Positions 1-7,400 of a DNA stretch of 16,084 nucleotides are shown in pieces. The stretch lies in the NCBI GenBank assembly GCA_036847185.1, contig DAIUAM010000055.1:1-16084 (forward strand). The letters run 5' to 3'. Position 1 is the first letter of the stretch, and each line of letters starts with the position of its first letter. Source of the stretch: UBA4738 sp002413305. GTDB taxonomy: Bacteria > Actinomycetota > UBA4738. The position numbers and the translations under genes are program-made. The notes under the pieces were generated by a model, which saw nothing but the letters and a program-made list of their open reading frames with translations, did not search any database and had not been told where the DNA came from.

Positions 1-23
1 TAGTTCTGGTATGGCGGTGGATC

Positions 24-137
24 CTAGACCGATCCCCAGCTCCATAGGTATGGCCTGAACAGCGCCCTGCCACCACCTACCAGGAACGCCAGCAAGCCGA
101 ACAGCACGATGAAGGCCGGGCTGGTCGGGTCAAGCAT
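24..137 (-). CDS. Microprotein, single-pass membrane, copy A (37 aa)
   Basis: This is a 37-residue reading frame beginning MLDPTSPAF, with one hydrophobic segment at about residues 9-27 (FIVLFGLLAFLVGGG and beyond), then an Arg-containing tail that ends after a Trp-rich stretch. It is too short for ordinary gene callers. The support is comparative and internal to this window: a second copy lies at 484-582, and over the first 29 codons 26 residues are identical. Of 11 nucleotide differences, 8 are synonymous, which indicates selection on protein sequence. Its ATG lies inside the 3' end of the 115-codon frame upstream: that gene's TGA sits within ATGCTTGAC, giving an 8-nt overlap and suggesting translational coupling. 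No strong Shine-Dalgarno is visible. The predicted topology is a single membrane anchor with a short charged tail. I do not recognise a family, and the function is unknown. Confidence 0.6.
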   Translation of the reverse strand: MLDPTSPAFIVLFGLLAFLVGGGRALFRPYLWSWGSV

Positions 138-447
138 CCCAACCCGCGAACGTCTCGACGCTCTGGATGGAGGCTCGAAGGTCTTGGGGGCGGCCTAGCC
201 CGGCATCCGTCATCCGTTGCAACACGAGCTTCATCGCGTACTCCCCGGCCCGGTCTTGTTCACCGTCCACCACGATCTGGACCGAGACGTGCGTGTCGTC
301 GATCCAGGTGACGCGGGGCCGAGGGTAGAGCCCGTAGGTCTGCATCTGATTCTCAAGGTCGTGCTTCACCGCGTCTCGGGTCGCTTGAGACAACCAATGA
401 GCCCCAATCACCTCGACCAGAATCTCGACCGAGAACGGCGTTGCCAT
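130..447 (-). CDS. Hypothetical small soluble protein (about 105 aa)
   Basis: I do not recognise this protein. From the ATG at 445-447 it is 105 residues, beginning MATPFSVEILVEVIGAHW, with mixed alpha/beta character (amphipathic helix around residues 20-33, strands around PRVTWIDD and HVSVQIVV, then a helix around EYAMKLVLQRM). It has no signal peptide and no membrane segment. A TTG at 475-477 in the same frame would add ten residues (MTDPPSLRNG); neither start has a good Shine-Dalgarno, and the ATG is preferred only because it is ATG. The gene follows microprotein copy B by 6 to 36 nt depending on the start, and its stop overlaps the start of copy A by 8 nt. It therefore looks like the third gene of a four-gene minus-strand operon. 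Confidence 0.65.
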   Translation of the reverse strand: MATPFSVEILVEVIGAHWLSQATRDAVKHDLENQMQTYGLYPRPRVTWIDDTHVSVQIVVDGEQDRAGEYAMKLVLQRMTDAGLGRPQDLRASIQSVETFAGWDA

Positions 448-483
448 TCCATTTCGGAGGCTAGGCGGGTCAGTCAACGGGTG

Positions 484-582
484 TCAATGCTTCGATGGCC
501 TGAACAGGGCCCAGCCGCCACCGACCAAGAACGCCAGCAGGACGGACAGGACGATGAACGCGGGGCTGGTCGGGTCAAGCAT
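484..582 (-). CDS. Microprotein, single-pass membrane, copy B (32 aa)
   Basis: This is a 32-residue frame, paralogous to the one at 24-137. It has the same N-terminus MLDPTSPAFIVL, a hydrophobic segment at about residues 9-27, a glycine cluster (GGG), then WALFRP and the short basic end SKH. The copies diverge after FRP. Its ATG (580-582) overlaps the last codons of the upstream two-membrane-segment protein by 8 nt, because the TGA of that gene lies within ATGCTTGAC. The identical overlap is seen for copy A. The dominance of synonymous differences between the copies (8 of 11 over 29 codons) is the main argument that this is translated. The predicted location is the cytoplasmic membrane. No function can be assigned; a small subunit or regulator of the neighbouring membrane protein is one possibility. 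Confidence 0.62.
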   Translation of the reverse strand: MLDPTSPAFIVLSVLLAFLVGGGWALFRPSKH

Positions 583-883
583 CGGTGGGCTTCGTGCCCT
601 TCGGCGTGCGGCGGTCCAGCAGGCTCCCCAGCCCGATGAGCAGGAGCGCGATTAGGGCGCCCGTCAGGGCGATCTGAATGCGAAGTGCCCACTGGTATCC
701 GGGCGGGGTGCAGACCCGGCCAAAGTGGTGCAAGCCGTCTACTGGAGTAGGGAGGGCGCGCGTAAAGACCTCACAGACGGGCCACGGGACCATCGCAGCC
801 GCGAAGAAGAACACCACGACGGCGACCGTCGCCAGCCGCCACAGCCACCACTTCACCGGCCGGACCTTTGGGATGACCGGCAT
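575..883 (-). CDS. Small membrane protein with two transmembrane segments (about 102 aa)
   Basis: From ATG 881-883 the product is 102 residues. It has a basic N-terminus (MPVIPKVRPVKWW), a first membrane segment at about residues 13-36, a loop of roughly 40 residues holding two cysteines (VCEVF and RVCTPPG, a possible disulfide), a second membrane segment at about residues 63-87, and a basic tail (LDRRTPKGTKPTDA). An in-frame ATG at 971-973 would add 30 residues. I prefer the inner start because the 30 extra codons have about 70% G/C at position 3 against about 93% in the first 30 codons after 883, and neither start has a clear Shine-Dalgarno. It is the first gene of the four-gene run ending at 24, and its stop overlaps microprotein copy B by 8 nt. 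I do not recognise the family. Confidence 0.6.
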   Translation of the reverse strand: MPVIPKVRPVKWWLWRLATVAVVVFFFAAAMVPWPVCEVFTRALPTPVDGLHHFGRVCTPPGYQWALRIQIALTGALIALLLIGLGSLLDRRTPKGTKPTDA

Positions 884-1016
884 CAGTTCGGGGTGCGCGT
901 TCAGGCGAAGACTCACGCACACATCATCGGCCGGTCTGATGGCATGGCACAAGGGTCCGCGGGGTTGCGTCATGTATATCAGTGCCGGAATCAGCGTGGC
1001 TGGCGCGGCGGTCCCG

Positions 1017-1511
1017 TTAACCGCTTCTCAGGGGGGCGTCGTCAAGCCGCAGGTGGGTGGGCCTGAGGTGCCTGCACCCTAGCGGTCTGAAAGTACGCCA
1101 AGGGCCAAGATGCGCAGGCCAATCCGATGGAGGAACATGAGAGTCCTTACAAGACCCGGGTGGTTCGCGAAGGGGTTGGGTTCGACACCCAGACGCCCAC
1201 CTCCCCTCCTCCCATCCCTGGTACTTCGAAGCAAGCAGCCGGCGAGCCGCCGCGTCTTCGCCGGGATCCCCCACCACCCGAGCGAGGGCGGGAAGGTCCG
1301 GCGAGCCCGCGGCACGGATGAGCACATGCGGTTCGGCCTGCAGGTTCCGTACCCAGTCCGACCGCTCCCCGCCGCCCGACAGCAGATAGAGCCGGCCTCC
1401 CTGCACGCCGAACCAGATCTCGATCGTGTGGGGTCGCCCGCTCTTCCGGCCGGTGGTGGTCAGGTAGCAGTAGCTCTCGGCCGCCCAGTCCTCGAGGTTC
1501 GACACATCCAT
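1017..1511 (-). CDS. Deazaflavin (F420)-dependent-type nitroreductase-family protein, odd C-terminus
   Basis: Residues 1-105 match the PNPOx-like split beta-barrel fold of deazaflavin-dependent nitroreductase-family proteins: a start like MDVSNLEDW, the motif YLTTTGRKSGRPHTIEIWF (residues 16-34), YLLSGGGERSDWVRNLQ (42-58) and the closing helix ARRLLASKYQGWEEGR (89-104). Members are known or presumed to bind F420 or a flavin and act in redox or detoxification reactions in the cytoplasm; the substrate here is unknown. The start is ATG 1509-1511; an earlier TTG at 1571 is less likely. Family members that I recall end soon after the KYQGW..G segment. Here the frame runs on for about 55 Pro/Arg-rich residues to a stop at 1017. 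Either the tail is a genuine extension or a frameshift lies in the G-rich stretch around 1195-1215; another frame stops early at 1147. Confidence 0.75.
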   Translation of the reverse strand: MDVSNLEDWAAESYCYLTTTGRKSGRPHTIEIWFGVQGGRLYLLSGGGERSDWVRNLQAEPHVLIRAAGSPDLPALARVVGDPGEDAAARRLLASKYQGWEEGRWASGCRTQPLREPPGSCKDSHVPPSDWPAHLGPWRTFRPLGCRHLRPTHLRLDDAPLRSG

Positions 1512-1582
1512 TCCAGGCCGAACAACGATCCCGTCGAGGACCGAATTCCCTCCTGGGCCAGCGCTGGTCAAGGTCTAGCTCA

Positions 1583-1614
1583 CTTCGCTCCGCATACTCA
1601 CAACGGAGTCGAAG
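1583..1614. repeat. Hairpin-forming inverted repeat, possible terminator of the two-component/ATL operon
   Basis: Arms 1583-1592 (CTTCGCTCCG) and 1604-1614 (CGGAGTCGAAG) pair over 10 bp with one bulged T and an 11-nt loop. The element lies just past the end of the alkyltransferase-like gene (stop at 1661) and before the deazaflavin-type gene. A second, G/C-rich imperfect repeat (AGCCCCC against GGGGGTGCT on the minus strand) sits between it and the stop. There is no clear U-run on the minus strand, so it is not a classical rho-independent terminator. A structured or factor-dependent end is possible. Confidence 0.35.
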
Positions 1615-1660
1615 CACCCCCTTGGGACCGACAAAGCCGGGGGCTCTTACGCTCAAGGGA

Positions 1661-1987
1661 TCATTCGAATCGGTGACGAATCGGCCGAGGGGTACGGCTG
1701 TCCGTGGAGGACGCCTTCCCGCCGGAGATCCGCACCCCTTCCGCGCGGAGCCGCCGGGATTGTTCGGCCTCGTGCCCTGGCACCAGCCTCCCGGTCGAAG
1801 TGACCACGCGCCACCACGGCAGGCCCTCGCTTCGAGCCAGAACGTTGCCCACCGCCCTGCCCGCGCCGGGGTGGCCGGCTTCCTCCGCCACGTCCCCGTA
1901 GGTCACCACCTCGCCCGGCCGTAGCGACTGGAGTATGCGGGAGACGGCCTCTTCGAACCCGCCACCGGACTGTAGGACGCGAGGCAT
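1661..1987 (-). CDS. Alkyltransferase-like (ATL) DNA-repair protein, MGMT DNA-binding family lacking the active-site Cys
   Basis: This 108-residue protein of the O6-alkylguanine-DNA alkyltransferase DNA-binding family has the typical small-ATL size. Visible landmarks are VVTYGDVAEEAG (residues 27-38, with the nucleotide-flipping Tyr at Y30), the arginine finger in GRAVGN (R44), and PWWRVV (57-62) where true methyltransferases have PCHRV. It therefore lacks the acceptor Cys and cannot repair alone. By family knowledge, ATLs bind O6-alkylguanine and hand it to nucleotide excision repair. Next come TGRLVPG and a Ser/Pro/Arg tail of about 20 residues. The ATG at 1985-1987 shares one base with the TGA of the histidine kinase gene, so translation is probably coupled. 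This places a DNA-lesion sensor as the last gene of a two-component operon. The family call is firm; the in vivo role is inferred. Confidence 0.88.
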   Translation of the reverse strand: MPRVLQSGGGFEEAVSRILQSLRPGEVVTYGDVAEEAGHPGAGRAVGNVLARSEGLPWWRVVTSTGRLVPGHEAEQSRRLRAEGVRISGGKASSTDSRTPRPIRHRFE

Positions 1988-3129
1988 CAGGCCGGGAGGA
2001 CGAATCGCATCGTGGTCCCGCGGCCGGGGGCGCTTTCGACATCGATCCGGCCCCCGTGGGCTTCGACCAGGCTCTTCGCGATGGCCAGCCCGAGCCCCGC
2101 GCCCCCGGAGTCCGCCGATTTCACGAATCGGTCGAACACGGAGGGCAGGCGCTCGGGCGGGATGCCCGCCCCGGTATCCCGGACGGCGAACGCCACCGCG
2201 CGACCGTCCTGCGCAGGGTCGGCCGACACCGTCACCGTGCCGCCGGCGGGGACGGCGCGAAGCGCGTTCGTCAGCAGGTTCGTCAGCACCTCGCCGATCC
2301 GGACCGGGTCGACGTCCAGCATCGGGAGCCCGGCGGCGGCTCGGACCGTCAAGGTGACCCCGGCTGCCTGCGCTCGTGGGTCGAACACCGCTTCGGCCTC
2401 TTCCAGCATCTGGCGGGGTTCCACCCGCTGGCGGTGGAGTCGCAGCGCCCCGGCCTCCGCGGTGGAGAGGGTCTGGAGGTCCTCGAGCAGCCGGGCCATC
2501 ACGCGCGTCTCCTCGAGGATCGGCTCGAGGTGAGGCCGATCCGCCGGATACAGGCCGTCGATGATGCCTTCGGTGTTGCCCTGGATGACCGAGAGGGGAG
2601 TTCGAAGCTCGTGCGCCACGTCGGCCAGCAGGTTTCTCCGCTGCTCCTCCGCCGCGTGCAGCCGGTAGGCCATCTGGTTGAAGGAGCGAGCGAGCCGCCG
2701 CATCTCCCGCGACCCCCGCTCCTCGAGCCGGACCGCGTGGTCGCCGGCCGCCAGCCGGTCGGCGGCTTCCATCACGTCGGACAAGGGGACGGCGGTTCGG
2801 CGAACCGCCCTCCCGGCCAGCACGAACCCGCCGAACAGCAGCAGGAGCCCCGCCGTCCCCACCAGGAGCGCCAGCCCCCGGTGGTGGCCGATGCCCAGCG
2901 CGCGCGACACGAGCACCACGGCCAGCCCGCTGGTCGCGAACAGCAGGACGAAGAGGACCGCGAGGCCGATCACCATGCGGTGGGCGAAACGGCGCCTCCT
3001 CCCGCCCCACGAGCGCCGGCCGGCCGGTGGGAACGGTTCGTTCTCCGGCCACCACGGCGGGCGAAAGCCGGCGCGCCGCCACGGGGGACCCGCCCAACCT
3101 TCCCGGTGGCTCCCGGCGTCATCATGCAT
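1987..3129 (-). CDS. Sensor histidine kinase, BaeS-like, with very short extracytoplasmic loop
   Basis: This 380-residue membrane kinase begins with a cytoplasmic stretch of about 50 residues rich in Trp, Pro and Arg. Two membrane segments at about 52-78 and 85-109 are separated by only a few residues (GIGHHRG), so there is essentially no external sensor domain. A HAMP linker runs from about 106 to 160. The dimerisation/phosphoacceptor box is VAHELRTPLSV, with phospho-His H173. The ATPase domain has the N box NLLTNALRA (N284/N288), G1 box DTGAGIP (318-324), F box FDRF and G2 box GGAGLGLAI (342-350); all key residues are present. The start ATG (3127-3129) overlaps the response regulator by 8 nt, and its stop overlaps the ATL gene by 1 nt. 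By architecture it resembles kinases that sense within the membrane or through a partner, and the small membrane protein upstream is a candidate partner. The signal is unknown. Confidence 0.93.
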   Translation of the reverse strand: MHDDAGSHREGWAGPPWRRAGFRPPWWPENEPFPPAGRRSWGGRRRRFAHRMVIGLAVLFVLLFATSGLAVVLVSRALGIGHHRGLALLVGTAGLLLLFGGFVLAGRAVRRTAVPLSDVMEAADRLAAGDHAVRLEERGSREMRRLARSFNQMAYRLHAAEEQRRNLLADVAHELRTPLSVIQGNTEGIIDGLYPADRPHLEPILEETRVMARLLEDLQTLSTAEAGALRLHRQRVEPRQMLEEAEAVFDPRAQAAGVTLTVRAAAGLPMLDVDPVRIGEVLTNLLTNALRAVPAGGTVTVSADPAQDGRAVAFAVRDTGAGIPPERLPSVFDRFVKSADSGGAGLGLAIAKSLVEAHGGRIDVESAPGRGTTMRFVLPA

Positions 3130-3805
3130 CGGCGAACCGGTACCCGACGCCGTGCACGGTCAGCAGGAACCGCGGTGTCCCCGGCTCGGGTTCGATCTTC
3201 TTGCGGATGTTCTTCACGTGCGCGTCGATGGCCCGCTCGTAGGACTCGAACGCCATGCCGTGCACCGCATCGAGCAACTGGGACCGGGTGAACACCCGTC
3301 CCGGCTCGCGGGCGAAGATGCGCAGGAGCTGGAACTCGGTGGGGGTCAGCTCCACCGGGCGGCCGTCGATGCTCACCCGCATCCGGGGGACGTCCACCTC
3401 GAGCCCGGCGATGCGCAGCGTCTCGGGGCCGCCGTCCCTCGCTGATCCCGTGCGGCGGAGGACCGCCCGGACCCGGGCCACCAGCTCGCGCGGGCTGAAC
3501 GGCTTCACCACGTAGTCGTCCGCTCCGAGCTCCAGCCCGACGATCCGGTCGGCCTCGTCCCCGCGGGCGGTGAGCATGACGATCGGCACAGAGGAGGTTC
3601 GGCGCAGCTCCCGGGTCACGTCGAGGCCGTCCCGCCCGGGAAGGCCGAGGTCGAGCACGATGAGGTCCGGCTTCGAACCTCGCGCGCTGGACAGGGCGGA
3701 TTCGCCGTCGCCGGTCACGATCACCTCGAACCCCGCGTGCTCGAGATAGTCCCGGACCAGCCGGGCGATGCGCATCTCGTCCTCGACGACCAGGACGGTC
3801 TTCAC
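3122..3805 (-). CDS. OmpR/PhoB-family response regulator
   Basis: The 227-residue product has an N-terminal receiver domain (residues about 1-118): acidic pocket VVEDE (E8, D9), phosphoacceptor D52 in IVLDLGLPG, T79 in MLTA and K101 in VVKPFSP. The C-terminal winged helix (about 130-225) shows ELTPTEFQLL, GRVFTRSQLL and the closing VHGVGYRF typical of OmpR-type DNA-binding domains. The start is GTG (3803-3805), preceded by GGGAGGAG at a good distance, which fixes it. It lies about 80 nt after the small membrane protein and overlaps the kinase by 8 nt, forming a cognate pair. Likely targets include its own operon: an 11-bp direct repeat lies at 4333-4354. The regulated process cannot be read from the sequence. 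Confidence 0.95.
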   Translation of the reverse strand: MKTVLVVEDEMRIARLVRDYLEHAGFEVIVTGDGESALSSARGSKPDLIVLDLGLPGRDGLDVTRELRRTSSVPIVMLTARGDEADRIVGLELGADDYVVKPFSPRELVARVRAVLRRTGSARDGGPETLRIAGLEVDVPRMRVSIDGRPVELTPTEFQLLRIFAREPGRVFTRSQLLDAVHGMAFESYERAIDAHVKNIRKKIEPEPGTPRFLLTVHGVGYRFADA

Positions 3806-3887
3806 TGGTAGCTCCTCCCACGTCCAGCGTGACGACCCCGAAGGGCGGAGGCAAGCGCCCCCGCCCTCCCGTGTCTCGTGCTCCCCT

Positions 3888-4268
3888 TCAGGTCCGGGCC
3901 GGCTCCCCGCCCGAACCGGGATGGTCGCCGGCTGCCTGCTCGTGCTGGCGGCGGTGCCAGTCCTCGAACATCGCGCCTCGTCCCTCCGGCCCGTGCCGTT
4001 CCCAGTGACCTTGCCCGCCGCCCGCCCACCGGTGTCGCCACACCAGCGGCCGCACGATCAGGCCGACCACCAGGAAGAAGAACAGCGGGAAGAGCAGGAA
4101 CCCGAACGGGAACCAGCCGGCGCCCGGCCCGACCACCCGCACGATCCGCGAGGCGTGGCCCGCCTCGGTCAAACCGTGGGACACGCCCGCGTGGTAGGCG
4201 CCGATCCCGATGGCGGTCCCGACCAGGACCACCAGCAGCAGCGCCAGGATCACCCTCGTCCGTCGCAT
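3888..4268 (-). CDS. Small His-rich membrane protein, first gene of the two-component operon
   Basis: The product is 126 residues from ATG 4266-4268. This start is chosen because AAGGAGGAGATC precedes it directly; an in-frame ATG 14 codons upstream has no such site. There are two membrane segments (about residues 5-25, RVILALLLVVLVGTAIGIGA; and about 50-72, a Phe/Leu-rich stretch after GAGWFPFG). Histidines lie in the loop (YHAGVSHG, AGH) and in a polar C-terminus rich in His, Trp, Glu and Arg (HWERHG, EDWHRRQHEQAAGDH). No catalytic motif is seen. Placed ahead of a regulator and a kinase with almost no external loop, it could be an accessory sensor or the output of the system; His clusters suggest metal or pH sensing, which is inference only. 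I recall similar small proteins next to BaeS-like systems in actinobacterial genomes but know no assigned function. Confidence 0.75.
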   Translation of the reverse strand: MRRTRVILALLLVVLVGTAIGIGAYHAGVSHGLTEAGHASRIVRVVGPGAGWFPFGFLLFPLFFFLVVGLIVRPLVWRHRWAGGGQGHWERHGPEGRGAMFEDWHRRQHEQAAGDHPGSGGEPART

Positions 4269-4332
4269 GATCTCCTCCTTCTCTCGACGGTCGGTTGGCT
4301 TCTCCTTCACACCTCGATGGTGCGCCGAAGAT

Positions 4333-4354
4333 GTGAAGGTCTCGTGAACGCCTC
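4333..4354 (+). promoter_or_regulatory. Predicted OmpR/PhoB-type operator: two direct repeats, 11-bp period
   Basis: GTGAAGGTCTC (4333-4343) is followed immediately by GTGAACGCCTC (4344-4354), with 9 of 11 positions identical. Tandem 11-bp repeats are the usual binding arrangement for dimers of OmpR/PhoB regulators. A further copy of the core, TGTGAAGG, occurs inverted at 4304-4311, giving an 8-bp perfect inverted repeat with 4332-4339. The site lies in the 192-bp divergent region between the two-component operon (minus) and the large phosphatase gene (plus), so it could control either or both. Clear -10/-35 elements are not visible. Confidence 0.45.
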
Positions 4355-4460
4355 GCGGAGGGTTCGCGCATCCAGCGCTTCTTCTCCCTATTGCGCCGAA
4401 CAGGGCCTCGCCTCAAGATGTGGCTTCAGCGCCTCCATCATCCGAGCGGGCAGGGACTGC

Positions 4461-7400
4461 ATGCGGAACGACATGCAGGACGAGAACCACACCGGCCCCC
4501 GGGCGGGGCGCGTCGAAGAGGCCGCTTCCGCCCCGACGGATCTGGACGGATCCCGGCTGGCCGATTTGGCCCGAGCCAGCGACCTCCTTGGCTCCTCCTT
4601 GGACTACGAGGCGACCCTGTTGGCGCTCGGCGACCTCGTGGTCCCGCGGTTCGCCGACTGGTACGCCGTGGACCTGGTCAACGGCGACGGATCGGTCATG
4701 AACATCGCCGTGAAGCACGCCGACCGCGCCAAGATCGCTCTCGCCCTGGACCTTCGACGCCGGTTCCCGCCCAAGCCCGAGGACCCCACCGGCGTTGTCG
4801 CGGTGGCACGGTCCGGCCGCTCGGAGTGGTACCGGGAGATCCCGGACGAGATGCTCCTCGGGGCGACCCAGGACCCCGATCTCCTGCGGATCCTGCTCGG
4901 CCTGGGGCTGCGATCGGCGATCACCGTCCCGCTCGTAGCGCCAGGATCCACCCTGGGGGCGATAACCCTGATCAGCGCCGAGTCCGGCCGGCTCTACGAC
5001 GAAACGGACCTCCGGTTCGCCGAGGAGCTGGGAAGACGGGCCGGCCTGGCCATCGCCAACGCCCGCTTGTTCAGCGCCGAACACGAGGCGCGTGCGCGCG
5101 CCGAGGCGAGCGAGGCCCGGCTGAAGGCGCTGTCCGCGACGAGCCGCGCCCTGGCCGCCTCATTGGATCTGGACGTCACGCTGCAGAAGGTGGCCAACCT
5201 GGGGACCGACCATCTCGCCGATGCCGCCGTCGTCTACCTGGCCGGCGACGACGGACGGCTCCGGAGCGTCGCGTTCGCCGCTCGCGAAGCCGATCGGCTG
5301 GAGCCGCTGCGCCGGCTCGAGGAGGTCTACGAGCCGTCCGCCAACCCCAACAGCCTCGTCCACCTCGCCTACACGACGGGCCGGACGCAGATCCGTCAGA
5401 CGGTCGACATCGAATCGTTCGCCTCTGGCGCCGGTCCGGATGCAGCGGCCATCATGCGCGGGTTGCGGGCCCGGTCCGGCATGGGATTGCCGCTGGTGAT
5501 CGCCGGCCGCCGGGTGGGTGTCCTGGCCCTCTCCTGGACCCAGGAGAAAGCGATCGGGACCGAGGACGTCGAGCTGGCCGAGGAGATCGCCCGGCGGATG
5601 GCCCGGGCGATCGAGAACGCCCGTCTGTTCGCCGCCGAGCGCCGGGCCCGCCGGCGGGTGGCGACCGTGTCGAGGGCGAGCGCGCGCCTGACCGAATCGC
5701 TGGATTACGGGACCTCCTTCCAGGTGCTGGCCTCCTTGGTTCTGGATGAGGAGATCGCCGACTTCTGCCTCATCGACGTCCTGGAGGACGACGGTTCGAT
5801 CCGGCGCGCGCTCGCCGTCCACCAGGACCCCGCCAAAGCATGGCTCGCGGAGGAGCTCTTCCGGAGACCGCCCGATCCCGCCGGCAGGATCCCGGTCGCC
5901 GTCGCCATGAGGACGGCGCGCCGCGTGGAGAGCGAGGTAACGGACGAGGTCCTGGGGGCCATCGCTCCCGACGACGAACACCTCGACCTGATGCGGCACA
6001 TCGGGGGGAAGAACTTCGTGGCGATCCCTCTGGTGGCCCGGGGCAGGGTCCTCGGCGGCGTCACGCTCAGCTCGACGACCCATCTGCTGAGCGCGGACGA
6101 CATCGAGCTGGCCGAGGAGATCGCCGCCCGCGCCGCCGTGGTGATGGACAACGCCCGGTTGCTCCTCGCCGAACGGCGCGCCGCGGAGCGCCTCGCGATG
6201 CTGGCCCGGGTGAGCGACCTCCTTGCGGGGTCCCTGGACTATCCGGGGGCGTACGAACGACTCGGCCAGCTCCTCGTCAGCGGGCTCGCCGACCTCTGCC
6301 TGATCGACCTCCTGGACGCTCGGGGCGGGATCAGCCGCCTGGCGGCCGTTCACGCCGAACCGGCCAAGCAACATCTGGCCGACATCCTCCGCGAACGATA
6401 CCCTCCGGTCCCCGGCGGTCCGCACCCCGTGGCCCGGGTGGTCGAGACGGGTCGCCCCGAATTCCTCCCCTTGATGCCAACAGAGTTCCTGCGAGGGACG
6501 ACGCAGGGCGATGAGCACTTCCGTCTGGTGACCGAGCTGGGGTTCGAATCGTTCATGTCGATCCCGATCCAGGCTCGGGGGGTGATCCTGGGCGCTCTGA
6601 CGCTGATCTCGACGAACCCGGCCCGCCGGTACGGGGAAGGCGACCTGGAGACGGCCACGGAGATCGCCGCCCGGGCGGCGCTGCACCTCGACAACGCACG
6701 TCTGTACGCGGCACAGGCCCGCGCCGTCCGGCAGGCGTCACGGCTGCAACGGATCGTGGACACCACGTTCTCCTCCGGGTCGCTCGGGGAGCTCCTCCAT
6801 CAGATCCTGGGAGCCATCGTACGAGAGCTCGGAACCGACCTCGCCGCCATCCTGCTGATGGACGAGCATCAGCCAGTCCTCCACATGCGGGCCGCCGTCG
6901 GGCTCGAGGAGCGGATCCTTTCGACCGTCGCCGTCCCCGTGGGCAGAGGCTTCGCGGGCCGGATCGCGGCGAGCCGGAAACCGCTGGTCGTCGGCGACGT
7001 TCGATCTTTCGACGTGGTGAGCACCTACCTCAAGGAGCGGGTCCATTCGATCGTCGGTGTGCCGCTCCTGCTGAACGACGAGGTGATCGGGGTTCTCCAC
7101 ACCGGCAGCATCACGGCACGGGCCTTCGACGAGGACGACGTCGTCCTCCTGCAGCTGGCGGCCGACCGCGCCGCCATCGCCATCAGCCGCGCGGAGCTCT
7201 ACGAGCGCGAGCACGAGATCTCCACCATCCTCCAGCGGAGCCTCGCTCCTCGCGCGCTCCCGTCGATCCCAGGGATCGAGGTGGCCGTGGTGTTCGAGGC
7301 GACCGGACGGGGGGTCGAAGTCGGCGGCGACTTCTACGACGTGTTCCCGATCGATGGATCGACGTGGGGCCTGGTGGTCGGCGACGTGTGCGGCAAGGGA

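Noticed and set aside
1165..1205. tRNA-like T-arm text (ttgggttcgacacccag)
   Set aside because: A five-pair arm with a TTCGA loop is visible, but no matching acceptor stem, D-arm or anticodon arm lies upstream, and the stretch is inside or next to the deazaflavin-type frame.
1661..3097. 478-codon minus frame spanning the kinase
   Set aside because: Only its last 108 codons are real (the ATL gene); the rest is a Pro/Arg/Gly-rich shadow of the histidine kinase in another frame.
3768..4460. N-terminal 231-codon extension of the large phosphatase
   Set aside because: It overlaps the divergent small membrane protein and the intergenic region, and its translation is Pro/Arg/His-rich with no family features; ATG 4461 with AGGGA upstream is preferred.
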